Shown here: in pieces, positions 15,019-24,183 of the stretch | Numbering within the stretch: the stretch's first letter is position 1 | Layout of the letters: every line of letters starts with the position of its first letter | Source of the DNA: an uncultured Roseibium sp. | Lineage (GTDB): Bacteria; Pseudomonadota; Alphaproteobacteria; Rhizobiales; Stappiaceae | NCBI RefSeq assembly: GCF_947499295.1 | Contig: NZ_CANMNP010000014.1 | Span: forward strand, 124,001 to 188,000 | DNA length: 64,000 bases | Reading direction: 5' to 3' | Made by a program: the position numbers and the translations under genes | Notes under the pieces: generated by a model | Told to the model about the DNA's origin: nothing | Database searches by the model: none | Seen by the model: only the letters and a program-made list of their open reading frames with translations

Positions 15019-17646
15019 TCAATACCTCTTCAGCAGCCGCTCCAGATAATCCAGCTCCAGCTGCGGACGGGACGGATCCGAGAACCGTCGACGAAGCTCT
15101 TCCAGAATGCGCCGCGCTCGTTGAACGTCGATCTCATCCGGGATCTGCACCCGGTTGTTGAAGTCAGGCCCTTCGGTCCGGCGTGGTCTGCCGAGCGGAT
15201 CTTCGTCCATGGGCGAAGGCCCATTTGGAGACCCGGCACCTTCGCCCTGACCCATCATCTGCTCTGTCAGGCCCTGGGCGCCACGTCTGAGAGCGTCAAG
15301 CGCGTTACCCTGCTGTCCGAGTGCTTGCTGTCCCTCGCCTTCACCGAGCGACTGTTGGGCATCACCCATGGATTCGCCAGCCTCGCCAAGCTCCTGGCTC
15401 TGGCCCATGCCGTTTTGCTGCAACTGTTCCATCAGCTGTTCCAGCTGCTGAGCCAGGTTGCCCTGACCCTGCTGCAGTTGTTCCAGCATCTGCTCAAGCT
15501 GCTCGCGGGTCATTTGCTGCTGCTGACCCTGTCCTTGCTGGCCTTGTTGGCCCTGCTGCTGCTCACCGCGGCGCTGGTTCTGCTGATCCTGATTGAACTG
15601 GTGCGTTTCATCCATCAGCTGCTGTTGGCGCTGTATCATTTCGCCAAGCTGATTGAGCATTTCCATCATTTCGCTGGACATGTTGTTGGGCATCATTTGC
15701 GGCCGTCCGGCCTGCAGATTTTCCAGCATCTGCTGCATCTGAGCCAACAATTCGCGGGCAGCATCGCGCGACCCTGTGCGCGCCAGTTCTTCGATCCGGT
15801 TCAGCATCTCGGACAGATCTTGTTGACTGAGCGTTTGCTGATTGCCGTCGAATGGCTGCATGGCCTGCGGGTTCTGGCGCATTTGTTCTGCCAGTGCTTG
15901 CATATATTCATTCAGGGCTTCGCGCAGCTGTTGAGTCAGCTTGGCGATTTCTTCATCGCTCGCCCCTTCTTCAAGCGCCTTGCGCAATGCCTCCTGCGCA
16001 TCCCGCAGTTTGCGTTCCGCCGCTGACAGGTCGCCATCTTCGATCGAAAGCGCGAGATCCCAGAGAAGCGGCAACAACGCTTTCAATTCCTCTTGGGAGT
16101 TTGCCTTAAGCATTTCACCATAAGCAAAGCGCATGCCGAGGTAATTGCGTGCTTTGAAGTCGAACAATTGCGGCGCCAGCATCAGTGCGTCAAAGGCGAT
16201 GATCACCTGATCATGGTTTTGCGCATCAAGTGCCAGGTTCCGGCGCTGTTCCACGATCGCTCTGGCAAGCGGCTTGCCGAATCGGCGTTGCGGCAACGTG
16301 ATGCGATAGGCCGGCGACAGGCCTTCCTGTCCAGCCTGATCACGCGCCAGCAGAGTCAGGTCGACCTCGGAACCGGCCCAGGGGTGGGAGGTCAGATCCC
16401 GAATGGTTTCCGCGGTCTTTGCGGTGCCAGCGCGCGGCGGCAGAGAAAGTGGGAATTGCGGCGCCTCCACTAGAGGACGCGGCACACGATCCCCATGATC
16501 CGGGTTCGGCAATGGCGCAATTCGGGCTTCCGCAGCAACCACGCCGTAGTCGTCGTTGACCAGATAAGAAAACTTCAAGGCACCGCTGAGCTGTTCCTCG
16601 GGATCGTCTGTCAGGCGAATTTCAGGCGCATCATCCGGGCGTACGGCAAAGACAAAGTTCAGGAACGGCTCTTCACCGGACTTGAGCTCAACAACGCCGG
16701 TTGTCTCCAGCGTGAGCGCGCGCTCGACCGGCAGCAGTTTCTGCAGCTCGGGATCCTCTGTCTCGGAAAGTGGCTCGGGCTCGATTGTGGTTGGTTCAAC
16801 GTCGTCGGCACCAGCAAACGTCATCACCAGATCACGTGCGCCTTGCGTCCTGACAACAAGGACGGAGCCTTCAGGAACGGAAACCGGTGCAGACGGATCG
16901 CGCAACTGCGCGCTTTCGCCGGTGAGATAGATCGGAGGTTCACTGGTATATAGCGGCGGTGTAACCCAGGCATCCAGACGGCTTGGCGGCTCAACACTTG
17001 TGAACGGGTTCTGGAAAGCGGAAACAAGACGACCTGCATGGTCACCGTGGGCCGTCACAAAGCCAATGAGAACCAGGCTGGCAGCAAGGACACGGATTGC
17101 CCAGGGATCTCGTCTGAAGGCCTGTGGGTCAGGCGCCTTTGATTTGATCGCGGCCAGCCGTTCAGCCGTTCGGCGCTGATGAAGGGCCCATATGGCCTGG
17201 CTTTCGGAATTCGTCACACCAACCGAAAGGTCATCTTCAAGCGCGGTCAACGGACGGTGGTCTACCCCCGACGCGTTTTCAACCCGATGCAGGGCATCCT
17301 CGCGGGAAGGCCAGCGAACGTTCAAAAGATCTCGTGCAGACCAGATGGCAAGTGCGGCAAATCCGACAAGTCCCAGAGGCGACACCCAGGCCGGCAGCAG
17401 CATCCAAAGCCCCAGCCAGGAAAGGCCGACAAAGATCCCGACAACGACAAACAGGGGCAGCATCGCGCGCCACAGCCGTTCGACGAAAAGGGCCCATCGG
17501 CTCTGTCCGACAAGACGGTTCAGGCGTGCACGTATGACATTCCGCCAGCCGTAAGTTTCCGGAAAGACTGGCCGATCAGACTGCTGATTGCTATCGTTCG
17601 GGCTCAAAGGCACCTCCGGTTCATTTCCCGCCAAGTGCCGTTTCAT
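15019..17646 (-). CDS. TIGR02302 (DUF4175) family membrane protein with Gln-rich C-terminus
   Basis: An 875-residue protein. Two N-terminal transmembrane helices (near 55-95) are followed by a basic region and a further helix near 185-200, then a large domain expected outside the cytoplasm. The C-terminal 300 residues are helical and extremely rich in Gln, Glu and Met, with runs such as QQQGQQGQQGQGQQQQ. The family is conserved in alphaproteobacteria next to lysA and has no established function. I chose the ATG at 17646; a GTG at 17676 is possible. It follows lysA by 100 bp on the same strand and probably ends that operon. Confidence 0.85.
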   Translation of the reverse strand: MKRHLAGNEPEVPLSPNDSNQQSDRPVFPETYGWRNVIRARLNRLVGQSRWALFVERLWRAMLPLFVVVGIFVGLSWLGLWMLLPAWVSPLGLVGFAALAIWSARDLLNVRWPSREDALHRVENASGVDHRPLTALEDDLSVGVTNSESQAIWALHQRRTAERLAAIKSKAPDPQAFRRDPWAIRVLAASLVLIGFVTAHGDHAGRLVSAFQNPFTSVEPPSRLDAWVTPPLYTSEPPIYLTGESAQLRDPSAPVSVPEGSVLVVRTQGARDLVMTFAGADDVEPTTIEPEPLSETEDPELQKLLPVERALTLETTGVVELKSGEEPFLNFVFAVRPDDAPEIRLTDDPEEQLSGALKFSYLVNDDYGVVAAEARIAPLPNPDHGDRVPRPLVEAPQFPLSLPPRAGTAKTAETIRDLTSHPWAGSEVDLTLLARDQAGQEGLSPAYRITLPQRRFGKPLARAIVEQRRNLALDAQNHDQVIIAFDALMLAPQLFDFKARNYLGMRFAYGEMLKANSQEELKALLPLLWDLALSIEDGDLSAAERKLRDAQEALRKALEEGASDEEIAKLTQQLREALNEYMQALAEQMRQNPQAMQPFDGNQQTLSQQDLSEMLNRIEELARTGSRDAARELLAQMQQMLENLQAGRPQMMPNNMSSEMMEMLNQLGEMIQRQQQLMDETHQFNQDQQNQRRGEQQQGQQGQQGQGQQQQMTREQLEQMLEQLQQGQGNLAQQLEQLMEQLQQNGMGQSQELGEAGESMGDAQQSLGEGEGQQALGQQGNALDALRRGAQGLTEQMMGQGEGAGSPNGPSPMDEDPLGRPRRTEGPDFNNRVQIPDEIDVQRARRILEELRRRFSDPSRPQLELDYLERLLKRY

Positions 17647-17746
17647 GAGAAATTTCAGCACGCAGGATCTGCCCACACCCTAATAAAGTGAGGCATTGGA
17701 GGCCGTCCGGCAACCTGTAGGATCAACTAATTCTCTGCAGATTAAG

Positions 17747-19021
17747 TCACGAACCCTTGAGCCAGTCGGGCATTCGGTCGAGTCCGATAAGTTCCTCAAA
17801 GCTGGTGCGTGGCCTTATGACGGCAAATTGGTCAGCATTTACGAGGACTTCCGGGATAAGCAGACGTGAATTGTAGGTGCTTGATTGCACAGCGCCATAT
17901 GCGCCGGCTGAATAAACCACCAACATATCCCCAGCCTTCACTTCCGCCATTTCTCGGTTTTGCGCCAGAAAATCGCCGGTTTCACAAACGGGACCAACAA
18001 TATCCGCCATGATTCGCGGCGCATCGCCGGCTTCCTGATGCACCGGTCGAACCTCGTGGTGGGCCTCATAAAGGGTTGGCCGGATAAGGTCATTCATGGC
18101 TCCGTCGACGATCACAAAGGTCTTGTCGGCACCTGCTTTCACGTAAATGACACTGGTCACCATGACGCCTGCATTGCCGGCGATCATACGTCCGGGCTCA
18201 AACATCACAGTGCAATCAAGCTCGCGGACGTGTTTCTTTACGACCTCGGCATAGGCGTCGGGATGCGGCGGCGGATTATTATCGGTGACATAGGGAATAC
18301 CCAGCCCTCCACCAAGATCCACATGATCAATCTTATGGCCTTCAGAGCGTAGATCTGAAATCAGGTCGCCAAGCCTTGCAAAGGCGTTGTCGAAAGGTTC
18401 CAACTCGGTGATCTGCGACCCGATATGCATGTCGATGCCGGTCACTTGAATGCCAGGCAATCGCGCGGCCTCAGCATAAACTTCACGGGCACGCTGCCAG
18501 GGAATGCCGAACTTGTTCTCCGCCTTGCCGGTCGCGATCTTGGCATGCGTTTTGGCATCCACGTCGGGATTGATGCGCATCGACACCCGTGCGGTCTTGG
18601 CCATGGACTGTGCGATCCGCGACAGTTGACGCAGCTCTGGCTCCGACTCGACATTGAAACAAAGAATGTCTTCTTCCAGCGCATAGGCCTGCTCGGCCTC
18701 GGTCTTGCCAACTCCGGAAAACACGATTTTTTTGGCTGGCACGCCCGCTGCGCGCGCGCGCCGCAATTCGCCTTCGGACACCACATCCATACCCGCGCCC
18801 AGCTCGGCAAGGGTAGCCAGCACCGCCTGGTTCGAATTTGCCTTCATAGCGTAGCACACCAAGGACGGGATATCGTCAAAGGCGGAGGAAAAGACCTGGT
18901 AGTGGCGCGTGAGCGTCGCCGTCGAATAGCAGTAAAAGGGCGTCCCGACAGCGTTGGCGATCTCGCTGATCGAAACATCTTCGGCGTAGAGTTCGCCATC
19001 TCTGTAATCAAAGTGGTGCAA
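17747..19021 (-). CDS. lysA: Diaminopimelate decarboxylase
   Basis: A 424-residue PLP enzyme that makes L-lysine from meso-diaminopimelate, the last step of lysine synthesis. The PLP lysine is in VCYAMKANSNQ (near residue 60); other hallmarks are HIGSQI, VDLGGGLGIPY, EPGRMIAGNAG and the substrate-binding GPVCETGD. The start is probably a TTG at 19021 with GAGAG six bases before it; the nearby ATG is out of frame. It belongs to the argH-lptM-lysA string. Confidence 0.95.
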   Translation of the reverse strand: MHHFDYRDGELYAEDVSISEIANAVGTPFYCYSTATLTRHYQVFSSAFDDIPSLVCYAMKANSNQAVLATLAELGAGMDVVSEGELRRARAAGVPAKKIVFSGVGKTEAEQAYALEEDILCFNVESEPELRQLSRIAQSMAKTARVSMRINPDVDAKTHAKIATGKAENKFGIPWQRAREVYAEAARLPGIQVTGIDMHIGSQITELEPFDNAFARLGDLISDLRSEGHKIDHVDLGGGLGIPYVTDNNPPPHPDAYAEVVKKHVRELDCTVMFEPGRMIAGNAGVMVTSVIYVKAGADKTFVIVDGAMNDLIRPTLYEAHHEVRPVHQEAGDAPRIMADIVGPVCETGDFLAQNREMAEVKAGDMLVVYSAGAYGAVQSSTYNSRLLIPEVLVNADQFAVIRPRTSFEELIGLDRMPDWLKGS

Positions 19022-19134
19022 GGGATGCTCTCATGAGGATTGATAGACCTGCCTTGTTCGGGGCTGCAAACTGCAGTCAAGAAGATCGGAATTGGCGTTA
19101 CGGCGGAACAACCGCTATTCCTGCTCGAAAATTC

Positions 19135-19344
19135 CTACTGAATGAGGAAATCCAGGGGAAAGGTCTTGTCGCTTGCCGGAGGTTCGGTCGGCGGCGGAGC
19201 CGGGGCATCGGCCGGGTCAACACCGGCATACGTTTGCTGGGCAGCAGCACCCGGCTCATCAAGTGAGCCCTTTCGGCCGCACCCGGCCAGGGTCAAGCTC
19301 AGGCAGAGGCCAAGCAGCGCCAGAGTTCCAAACCGGGTAGTCAT
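19135..19344 (-). CDS. Small lipoprotein, LptM/YifL-like
   Basis: A 69-residue lipoprotein: signal peptide ending in LTLAGC, with the lipidated cysteine at 22, then GRKGSLDEPG, which matches the GCGxKGxL start of LptM. LptM-like proteins help mature the LptD-LptE outer-membrane LPS translocon. The remainder is Pro/Ala-rich and probably unstructured. The position between argH and lysA is conserved in related genomes. I chose the ATG at 19344 because it places the signal peptide at the N-terminus; longer frames reach back into argH. Confidence 0.85.
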   Translation of the reverse strand: MTTRFGTLALLGLCLSLTLAGCGRKGSLDEPGAAAQQTYAGVDPADAPAPPPTEPPASDKTFPLDFLIQ

Positions 19345-19460
19345 CACAAAATTGCCCTTTCCGGAATTCGCATTTGGTTCTTCTCCTCGCATGACAGACA
19401 GAATTCGGCAAGGCCGCACTGACCTGTCAGGCGAAGATATCGGCCCGTCGACGCGAGAAG

Positions 19461-20846
19461 TCAGCTCTTGGAAAGTTCCTTGAGCCACCGCCGTGCCTGT
19501 TTGCGCACATTGACCGGTGATGTGCCGCCGTAGCTGGTGCGGCTGCGTACCGACTTGTCGACCGAAAGCACGGAAAAAATTTCCTCCGTGATCTTCGGCT
19601 CAACTGATTGCATCTCCTCGAGTGGGACTTTGTGCAGCTCGACATTTCTTTCAACCGCCATGGCCACGATCCGCCCGGTCACATGATGGGCCTCCCGGAA
19701 CGGCAACCCGAGCACACGCACAAGCCAGTCGGCAAGATCGGTTGCAGTGGAGTATCCGGAGCCTGCAGCCTTTTTCATGACTTTGGTGACCGGCTCCAGA
19801 TCACGCACCATGCCCGTCATGGCTGCCAAAGCCAGCGAGACACTGGCAAGACCGTCGAATGCCTGCTCTTTGTCTTCCTGCATGTCCTTGGAATAGGTCA
19901 GCGGCAAGCCTTTCATCATCACCAGAAGGGACTGAAGGGCACCATAGATTCGGCCGGTTTTTGCGCGCACGAGTTCGGCGGCATCCGGATTTTTCTTCTG
20001 CGGCATGATCGAAGAGCCGGTCGAGAACTTGTCTGACAGCTTCACGAAACCGAATTGCGCTGAGCACCAGATCACAATCTCTTCAGCAAGACGCGAAAGA
20101 TGCATCGCGGTCAAAGACGCCGCGGCTAGAGCTTCGATGACAAAATCACGGTCCGAAACAGCATCCAGTGAATTGGAGGCAGGCCGGTCAAAGCCAAGTG
20201 CATCCGCCGTCATCTTGCGATCGATCGGAAAAGACGTTCCGGCGAGTGCGGCAGCACCCAGCGGACTTTCATTCATGCGTTTGCGAGCATCGCGCACGCG
20301 GCCCCGGTCTCTGGCGAACATCTCGACATAGGCAAGCATGTGGTGACCGAAGGTGACGGGCTGCGCCGACTGCAGATGCGTGAAGCCGGGCATGACATCG
20401 GCTGCGTGAAGCTCCGCCTTTTCTGAAAGAACCTGCATCAATTCGCTCAATTGTGCGTCAAGTGTATCGAGCGTGTCCCGAACCCAAAGGCGAAAATCCG
20501 TCGCAACCTGATCGTTTCTGGAGCGCGCTGTATGCAAGCGTCCGGCTGCCGGTCCGATCAGCTCGGCAAGGCGAGATTCGATATTCATATGAATATCTTC
20601 AAGAGCCCGGGAGAACTTGAATTTACCGCTTTCGATTTCTGACAGGATTGTGTCTAGACCTTGAACGATCTTGTCGGCATCGTCCTGTGTCACGATCTCT
20701 TTATCTGCGAGCATGCGCACATGGGCTTTCGAGCCGTCGATGTCTTGCTTATATAGCTTCCGGTCGTAGTCGATGGAGGCGTTTATCTCCTCCATGATGG
20801 CGTCCGGTCCTTCAGCGAACCGGCCTCCCCACATGCGATTGCTCAT
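19461..20846 (-). CDS. argH: Argininosuccinate lyase
   Basis: A 461-residue enzyme that splits argininosuccinate into arginine and fumarate. The fumarase-superfamily signature [12 protein letters not shown] is present near residue 280, as are the N-terminal [11 protein letters not shown] and the [13 protein letters not shown] block. The ATG at 20846 has AAAGG just upstream and is where the family begins; a longer frame overlaps the divergent tlpA. First gene of argH-lptM-lysA. Confidence 0.96.
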   Translation of the reverse strand: MSNRMWGGRFAEGPDAIMEEINASIDYDRKLYKQDIDGSKAHVRMLADKEIVTQDDADKIVQGLDTILSEIESGKFKFSRALEDIHMNIESRLAELIGPAAGRLHTARSRNDQVATDFRLWVRDTLDTLDAQLSELMQVLSEKAELHAADVMPGFTHLQSAQPVTFGHHMLAYVEMFARDRGRVRDARKRMNESPLGAAALAGTSFPIDRKMTADALGFDRPASNSLDAVSDRDFVIEALAAASLTAMHLSRLAEEIVIWCSAQFGFVKLSDKFSTGSSIMPQKKNPDAAELVRAKTGRIYGALQSLLVMMKGLPLTYSKDMQEDKEQAFDGLASVSLALAAMTGMVRDLEPVTKVMKKAAGSGYSTATDLADWLVRVLGLPFREAHHVTGRIVAMAVERNVELHKVPLEEMQSVEPKITEEIFSVLSVDKSVRSRTSYGGTSPVNVRKQARRWLKELSKS

Positions 20847-20887
20847 GTCCTGTCCTTTAAGAGGCGCCCCTTGCGAGGTGTGAACGA

Positions 20888-21550
20888 ATGTCGAAGCCAA
20901 CTGAACCTGCAAAAAACTCACGGCGAGGTCTTGTCCTAGCCGGGCTTGCTGGTGCTGTGGCCGCTGTAGCGGCTCTATACGTGATCGCCGGACCGAATGG
21001 CAATATCGCGAGTGCTCAAAGCTGTTCGGTTGCGCTTGAGGCTGCCAAGGCCGCCAAGCCCCACGCCAAGGGAGAAGTCGCCGCTTTCATTCCTGCCAGC
21101 CAGCCCCTGGAATTGAAACAGCTCACCTTTATGGGACCGGACAATCAACCTGTCACCCTCGCCGATTTCAAAGACAGGACGGTGCTGCTAAATCTCTGGG
21201 CGACATGGTGCGCACCATGCAGAAAGGAAATGCCGGCATTGGACGAACTTCAGGCGGATCTGGGCAGTGACGACTTTGAAGTCGTGGCTGTCAGTCTGGA
21301 TCGTGGCGGCCCTGACAAACCAAAGGCGTTTCTGGAAGAAATCGGCGTCGGCCATCTTGGATTTTACCAGGACAGTTCCAATGCATTGCTGCAGGACCTT
21401 CGCAAGGTGGCCCGCGCCACCGGTCTGCCAACAACTATTCTTGTCGGGCCCGAAGGTTGTGAAATCGGAACAATGTATGGCCCCGCCGAATGGGCATCCG
21501 GCGAGGCCAAGTCACTTATCGAAAGTACGATGGTGCGACAAGGCACCTGA
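20888..21550 (+). CDS. tlpA: TlpA-family membrane-anchored thiol:disulfide reductase
   Basis: A 220-residue thioredoxin-fold protein held to the membrane by an N-terminal helix (residues about 14-33), with the active site W107-C-A-P-C111 in the periplasm and the cis-proline in TGLPTTILV. Two extra cysteines (C46 and C176) are of the kind seen in alphaproteobacterial TlpA. TlpA reduces proteins such as CcoG/ScoI during cytochrome oxidase assembly in related species. Divergent from argH with a 41-bp gap. Confidence 0.92.
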   Translation: MSKPTEPAKNSRRGLVLAGLAGAVAAVAALYVIAGPNGNIASAQSCSVALEAAKAAKPHAKGEVAAFIPASQPLELKQLTFMGPDNQPVTLADFKDRTVLLNLWATWCAPCRKEMPALDELQADLGSDDFEVVAVSLDRGGPDKPKAFLEEIGVGHLGFYQDSSNALLQDLRKVARATGLPTTILVGPEGCEIGTMYGPAEWASGEAKSLIESTMVRQGT

Positions 21551-21579
21551 CTGACGCGGTGCTTGCCGATCTGATCTGA

Positions 21580-21786
21580 TCAAACTGAAATATCGACAGC
21601 ATTGCCGAGGCCTGGAATCTTCCGGGCCTCACGGCGGTCTGCCTCGTTGGTGACCTGGGCTTCTTCGAGGCGCGCAGCCACCTGACGTTCCTGGTCGTTT
21701 TGATCCCGGATCGCATTTGTGGCCAGCTCCGCCCTCACGGAGGCTGCATTGACTGCAGCTGAAGAACTGTCTGTTACGCTCGCCAT
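21580..21786 (-). CDS. Small protein with YjfB-like C-terminal motif (GLGNAVDISV)
   Basis: A 68-residue protein, Ala-rich and probably helical up to residue 55, ending in IPGLGNAVDISV. The start has AGAGGAG eight bases upstream. The same C-terminal pattern GLG-x-x-VDI-x-V closes the products of the next two genes. The pattern is that of the YjfB family, annotated as putative motility proteins, but the N-terminal part here is divergent, so membership is inference. No signal peptide or cysteine. Confidence 0.72.
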   Translation of the reverse strand: MASVTDSSSAAVNAASVRAELATNAIRDQNDQERQVAARLEEAQVTNEADRREARKIPGLGNAVDISV

Positions 21787-21816
21787 GATGTTTGCTCCTC
21801 TGGCGGGGTGTCGGCG

Positions 21817-22077
21817 TTAGACGAAGATGTCGACCCGGTTGCCAAGACCATCTTCCGGCTTGCGTGTTTCCGCACGCTTTTCCAGCTGTTCGGCCTGTCG
21901 GCTCAGGTTCTCTGTCCGATTTGAACTGAACTCGGCCTGTCTTTGAACCGTTTCGGCAACGGCCTCAGACTGGCGTGCATTCATAGCTTTGGCCTGCTCA
22001 GCGACCTTGTCGGTGCGCGGAGTGGCAAGAGAAGGCTGGAAGGCCTGGTTTTGTCCATGTCCTATTGCTTCAGGCAT
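21817..22077 (-). CDS. Small protein with YjfB-like C-terminal motif (GLGNRVDIFV)
   Basis: An 86-residue protein with a Gln/Ala/Glu-rich, probably coiled-coil middle (VAEQAKAMNARQSEAVAETV...) and the C-terminus DGLGNRVDIFV. The ATG at 22077 is preferred; one at 22131 has no ribosome-binding sequence. Its stop is 30 bp from the start of the 68-residue relative downstream, so the two are likely one transcript. Function unknown; the shared motif groups it with its two neighbours. Confidence 0.68.
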   Translation of the reverse strand: MPEAIGHGQNQAFQPSLATPRTDKVAEQAKAMNARQSEAVAETVQRQAEFSSNRTENLSRQAEQLEKRAETRKPEDGLGNRVDIFV

Positions 22078-22385
22078 CGTTTTCCCAACTGCTGGATACG
22101 ATTTCACCAGACAAGTATTACAGGGCAACATGAATTCGAGTGTAAACAGAGGTATTAATCTACAAGACTGCTTATTTTATTACTCAAGGTAAGCATAAAG
22201 ATTACATAAAACTGTAGCTAAATTCGTACAAGCAAATGATTCAACGTACATTTTCAGACAGGGGATTTGACCATATCATCGCTCGCTCGCGTGACTCATC
22301 GGAGCGCACAAGCTTGTTTTGTCCGGTCTGAAGGACGGTCATGTAGAGAGTCGTTAGGGAATTGCCCGGTCAATTCGGGCATCGG
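22078..22385. other. AT-rich intergenic region between YjfB-motif genes
   Basis: About 308 bp. At 22363-22381 there is a small hairpin, TGCCCG-N7-CGGGCA, just downstream of the 22386-22589 gene and possibly its terminator (the T-run is poor). The rest, 22140-22260, is AT-rich and should contain the promoter of the 22077 gene. No credible reading frame. Confidence 0.5.
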
Positions 22386-22589
22386 TCAGACAGTGACGTC
22401 GACCTGGGTTCCAAGTCCTGGTGCGGGTGCCGCCTGAGCAGCCTGAAGATTCTCGGCACCTTCTTGCAGCAAGGCAACCAAATTGGCATCCTGCTGTACC
22501 GACATTTTCAGCATCTCCGACTGCAGCGCCTGAGATGTCTGTGCCTGGCTTTGAGCAACAAATGTGCTGGCGATACCGACGCTGTCCAT
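22386..22589 (-). CDS. YjfB-family putative motility protein
   Basis: A 67-residue protein: MDSVGIASTFVAQSQAQTSQ, then a helical stretch ending in LVALLQEG and the C-terminus PGLGTQVDVTV. This follows the layout of Bacillus YjfB (short helix, KxxxxxQxxGxxLVxxL, hLGxxIDhxV), a family called putative motility protein without proven role. The second of two adjacent ATGs is chosen because AGGAG stands six bases before it. A perfect CtrA box lies about 40 bp upstream, in line with the frequent CtrA control of motility genes. Confidence 0.78.
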   Translation of the reverse strand: MDSVGIASTFVAQSQAQTSQALQSEMLKMSVQQDANLVALLQEGAENLQAAQAAPAPGLGTQVDVTV

Positions 22590-22629
22590 CATTTACTCCT
22601 AGAACGACAGACAGACTAACGAACTGCCC

Positions 22630-22655
22630 TTAAACATGCGTTAACAAAGCCTTAC
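22630..22655 (-). promoter_or_regulatory. CtrA binding site(s) upstream of the YjfB-family gene
   Basis: TTAA-ACATGCG-TTAA (22630-22644) is an exact CtrA box. The second half-site is followed after another seven bases by TTAC (22652-22655), giving an overlapping near-match TTAA-N7-TTAC. The array is 41-66 bp from the start codon of the gene at 22589, a position suited to activation. Confidence 0.62.
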
Positions 22656-22671
22656 TTCAATCACTCGAGAT

Positions 22672-24174
22672 TTAGGAAGTGGACGGTTTCATGCTGTACA
22701 AGGCTTGCCGGCGAACTTTTCCCGAAGCCGTTCGAGGCAGCTGATCAACGAGCCGATAAGATTTTGGCCGCTTGTAGTCCGCAAGATTCTGCTCCGCACG
22801 CAAGGCAAGACGATCCATATCAAAAGTGTCGGCATCGCGTGGCACCACAAAGGCTGTAATCAAACTGACCCCATCCCGGACAGGCACAGCCGTTACAGCC
22901 ACTTCCGAAACCTGAGGATCGGCAGCAAGGACACACTCGACTTCTTCCGGCGCGACTCTATAGCCGAAGGCATTCATCAAGTCGTCCGCTCGGCCCTCGT
23001 ACCAAAAATAGCCATCTTCGTCGCTGCGCGCACGATCACCGGTCAAGAACCATTCGCCGCGGAAAGCTGCTTCGGTTTCTTCAGGCGCATTCCAGTAGCC
23101 AAGCATCAGTCCCGGTTCGGAGGAGTGAATGGCGAGCGAGCCCGGCTCATTTGTTTCAGCAAAGTCCGACGAGTTTGATGTCTCGCTCAAAATCGACACT
23201 TTGCGCCCCTGTTGCGGTTTGCCCGGTGAGCCGGGCCTGACCGGCACTGTCGGTCCGCTTGAGAGATAGGTCGAAATCTCACTCATTCCGAGAGCTTCGT
23301 AAAGCTCACGGCCGGTTCTGGCTTTCCAATCCTCATAAAGGCTTGCCGGCAGAGCCTCTCCTGCCGTGAGACCGTGCCGCAGGTTGGGAAACGAGCCTCT
23401 TGTGATATTGCCGTATTTCAGAATGCGCCGAAAAAGGCTTGGCACCGCGGCAAACATTGATGCATCGCTGCCTTCAATGACACCTGGCCAAATGTCAGGG
23501 TCACGCGGTCCATCATAAACAATGCTGGTAGCCCCGTTTGCCCAAGGGTCCATCAATCCTGCGCCCAGTGTATAGGTCCAATTGAAGGCACCGGCATGCA
23601 AAAGCCTGTCCGACGATGATATTCCGTACCATCCCCGATACATAGGCCACCGAGCAAAGGCTGCTCGCTGAGCATGCAGCACGCCCTTCGGCATGCCGCT
23701 TGTACCAGAAGTGTAGACAAGGAAAGCCGGGTCGTCAGCAGCCGTATCCGCAAATGTCCCGGGTGCATACTGCCTCAGCAAGTAAATTCCTTGAGGTCCG
23801 AGCGAGAGAACCGCGGCATTGTCAGGAATTTCAGTCTCGCCGTCATGCACCAGAAGACGCGCGCCACTATCGGACAAAATGGAAGACGTTTCGCGAGCCG
23901 TGAGCTGTGCAGACGTTGGAACGGGAACAAATCCGCCTGCGATTGCTCCGAAGAAAATCAGCGGAAAATCGACTGAATGACCAATTCGGAGCAGGATCCG
24001 GTCGCCAGGCTTCAAACCGGTATCTTTCAACCCCGCAGCCACAGAAAGCACACTTGAGGTGAGCTTTCCGTAAGTCCACGCCTCGATTAGGGTTCCACCA
24101 TCATCCACGATTTCCAGCGCTGTCTTGTCCGGCGCCGGCTCCGCGTTTGTCAGGCAATAGCGGGTAAGGTTCAT
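22672..24174 (-). CDS. AMP-dependent acyl-CoA synthetase/ligase
   Basis: A 500-residue adenylate-forming enzyme. The phosphate-binding loop YTSGTSGMPKGVLH is near residue 155, YEALGMSE near 290, the hinge region GDRARSDEDGYFWYEGR near 380, and the catalytic lysine lies in PRTASGKVRRQ near 487. It activates a carboxylic acid as acyl-CoA; overall shape resembles benzoate-CoA or medium-chain ligases, but the substrate is not determined. It starts 9 bp after the 3-hydroxyacyl-CoA dehydrogenase gene, so the two form an operon. Confidence 0.88.
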   Translation of the reverse strand: MNLTRYCLTNAEPAPDKTALEIVDDGGTLIEAWTYGKLTSSVLSVAAGLKDTGLKPGDRILLRIGHSVDFPLIFFGAIAGGFVPVPTSAQLTARETSSILSDSGARLLVHDGETEIPDNAAVLSLGPQGIYLLRQYAPGTFADTAADDPAFLVYTSGTSGMPKGVLHAQRAAFARWPMYRGWYGISSSDRLLHAGAFNWTYTLGAGLMDPWANGATSIVYDGPRDPDIWPGVIEGSDASMFAAVPSLFRRILKYGNITRGSFPNLRHGLTAGEALPASLYEDWKARTGRELYEALGMSEISTYLSSGPTVPVRPGSPGKPQQGRKVSILSETSNSSDFAETNEPGSLAIHSSEPGLMLGYWNAPEETEAAFRGEWFLTGDRARSDEDGYFWYEGRADDLMNAFGYRVAPEEVECVLAADPQVSEVAVTAVPVRDGVSLITAFVVPRDADTFDMDRLALRAEQNLADYKRPKSYRLVDQLPRTASGKVRRQALYSMKPSTS

Positions 24175-24183
24175 CAGAGCCGC

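Noticed and set aside
15121..16026. 301-residue Leu/His-rich frame on the plus strand
   Set aside because: It is the reverse reading of the Gln-rich CAG/CTG region of the TIGR02302 gene; leucine and histidine runs are an artefact of that composition.
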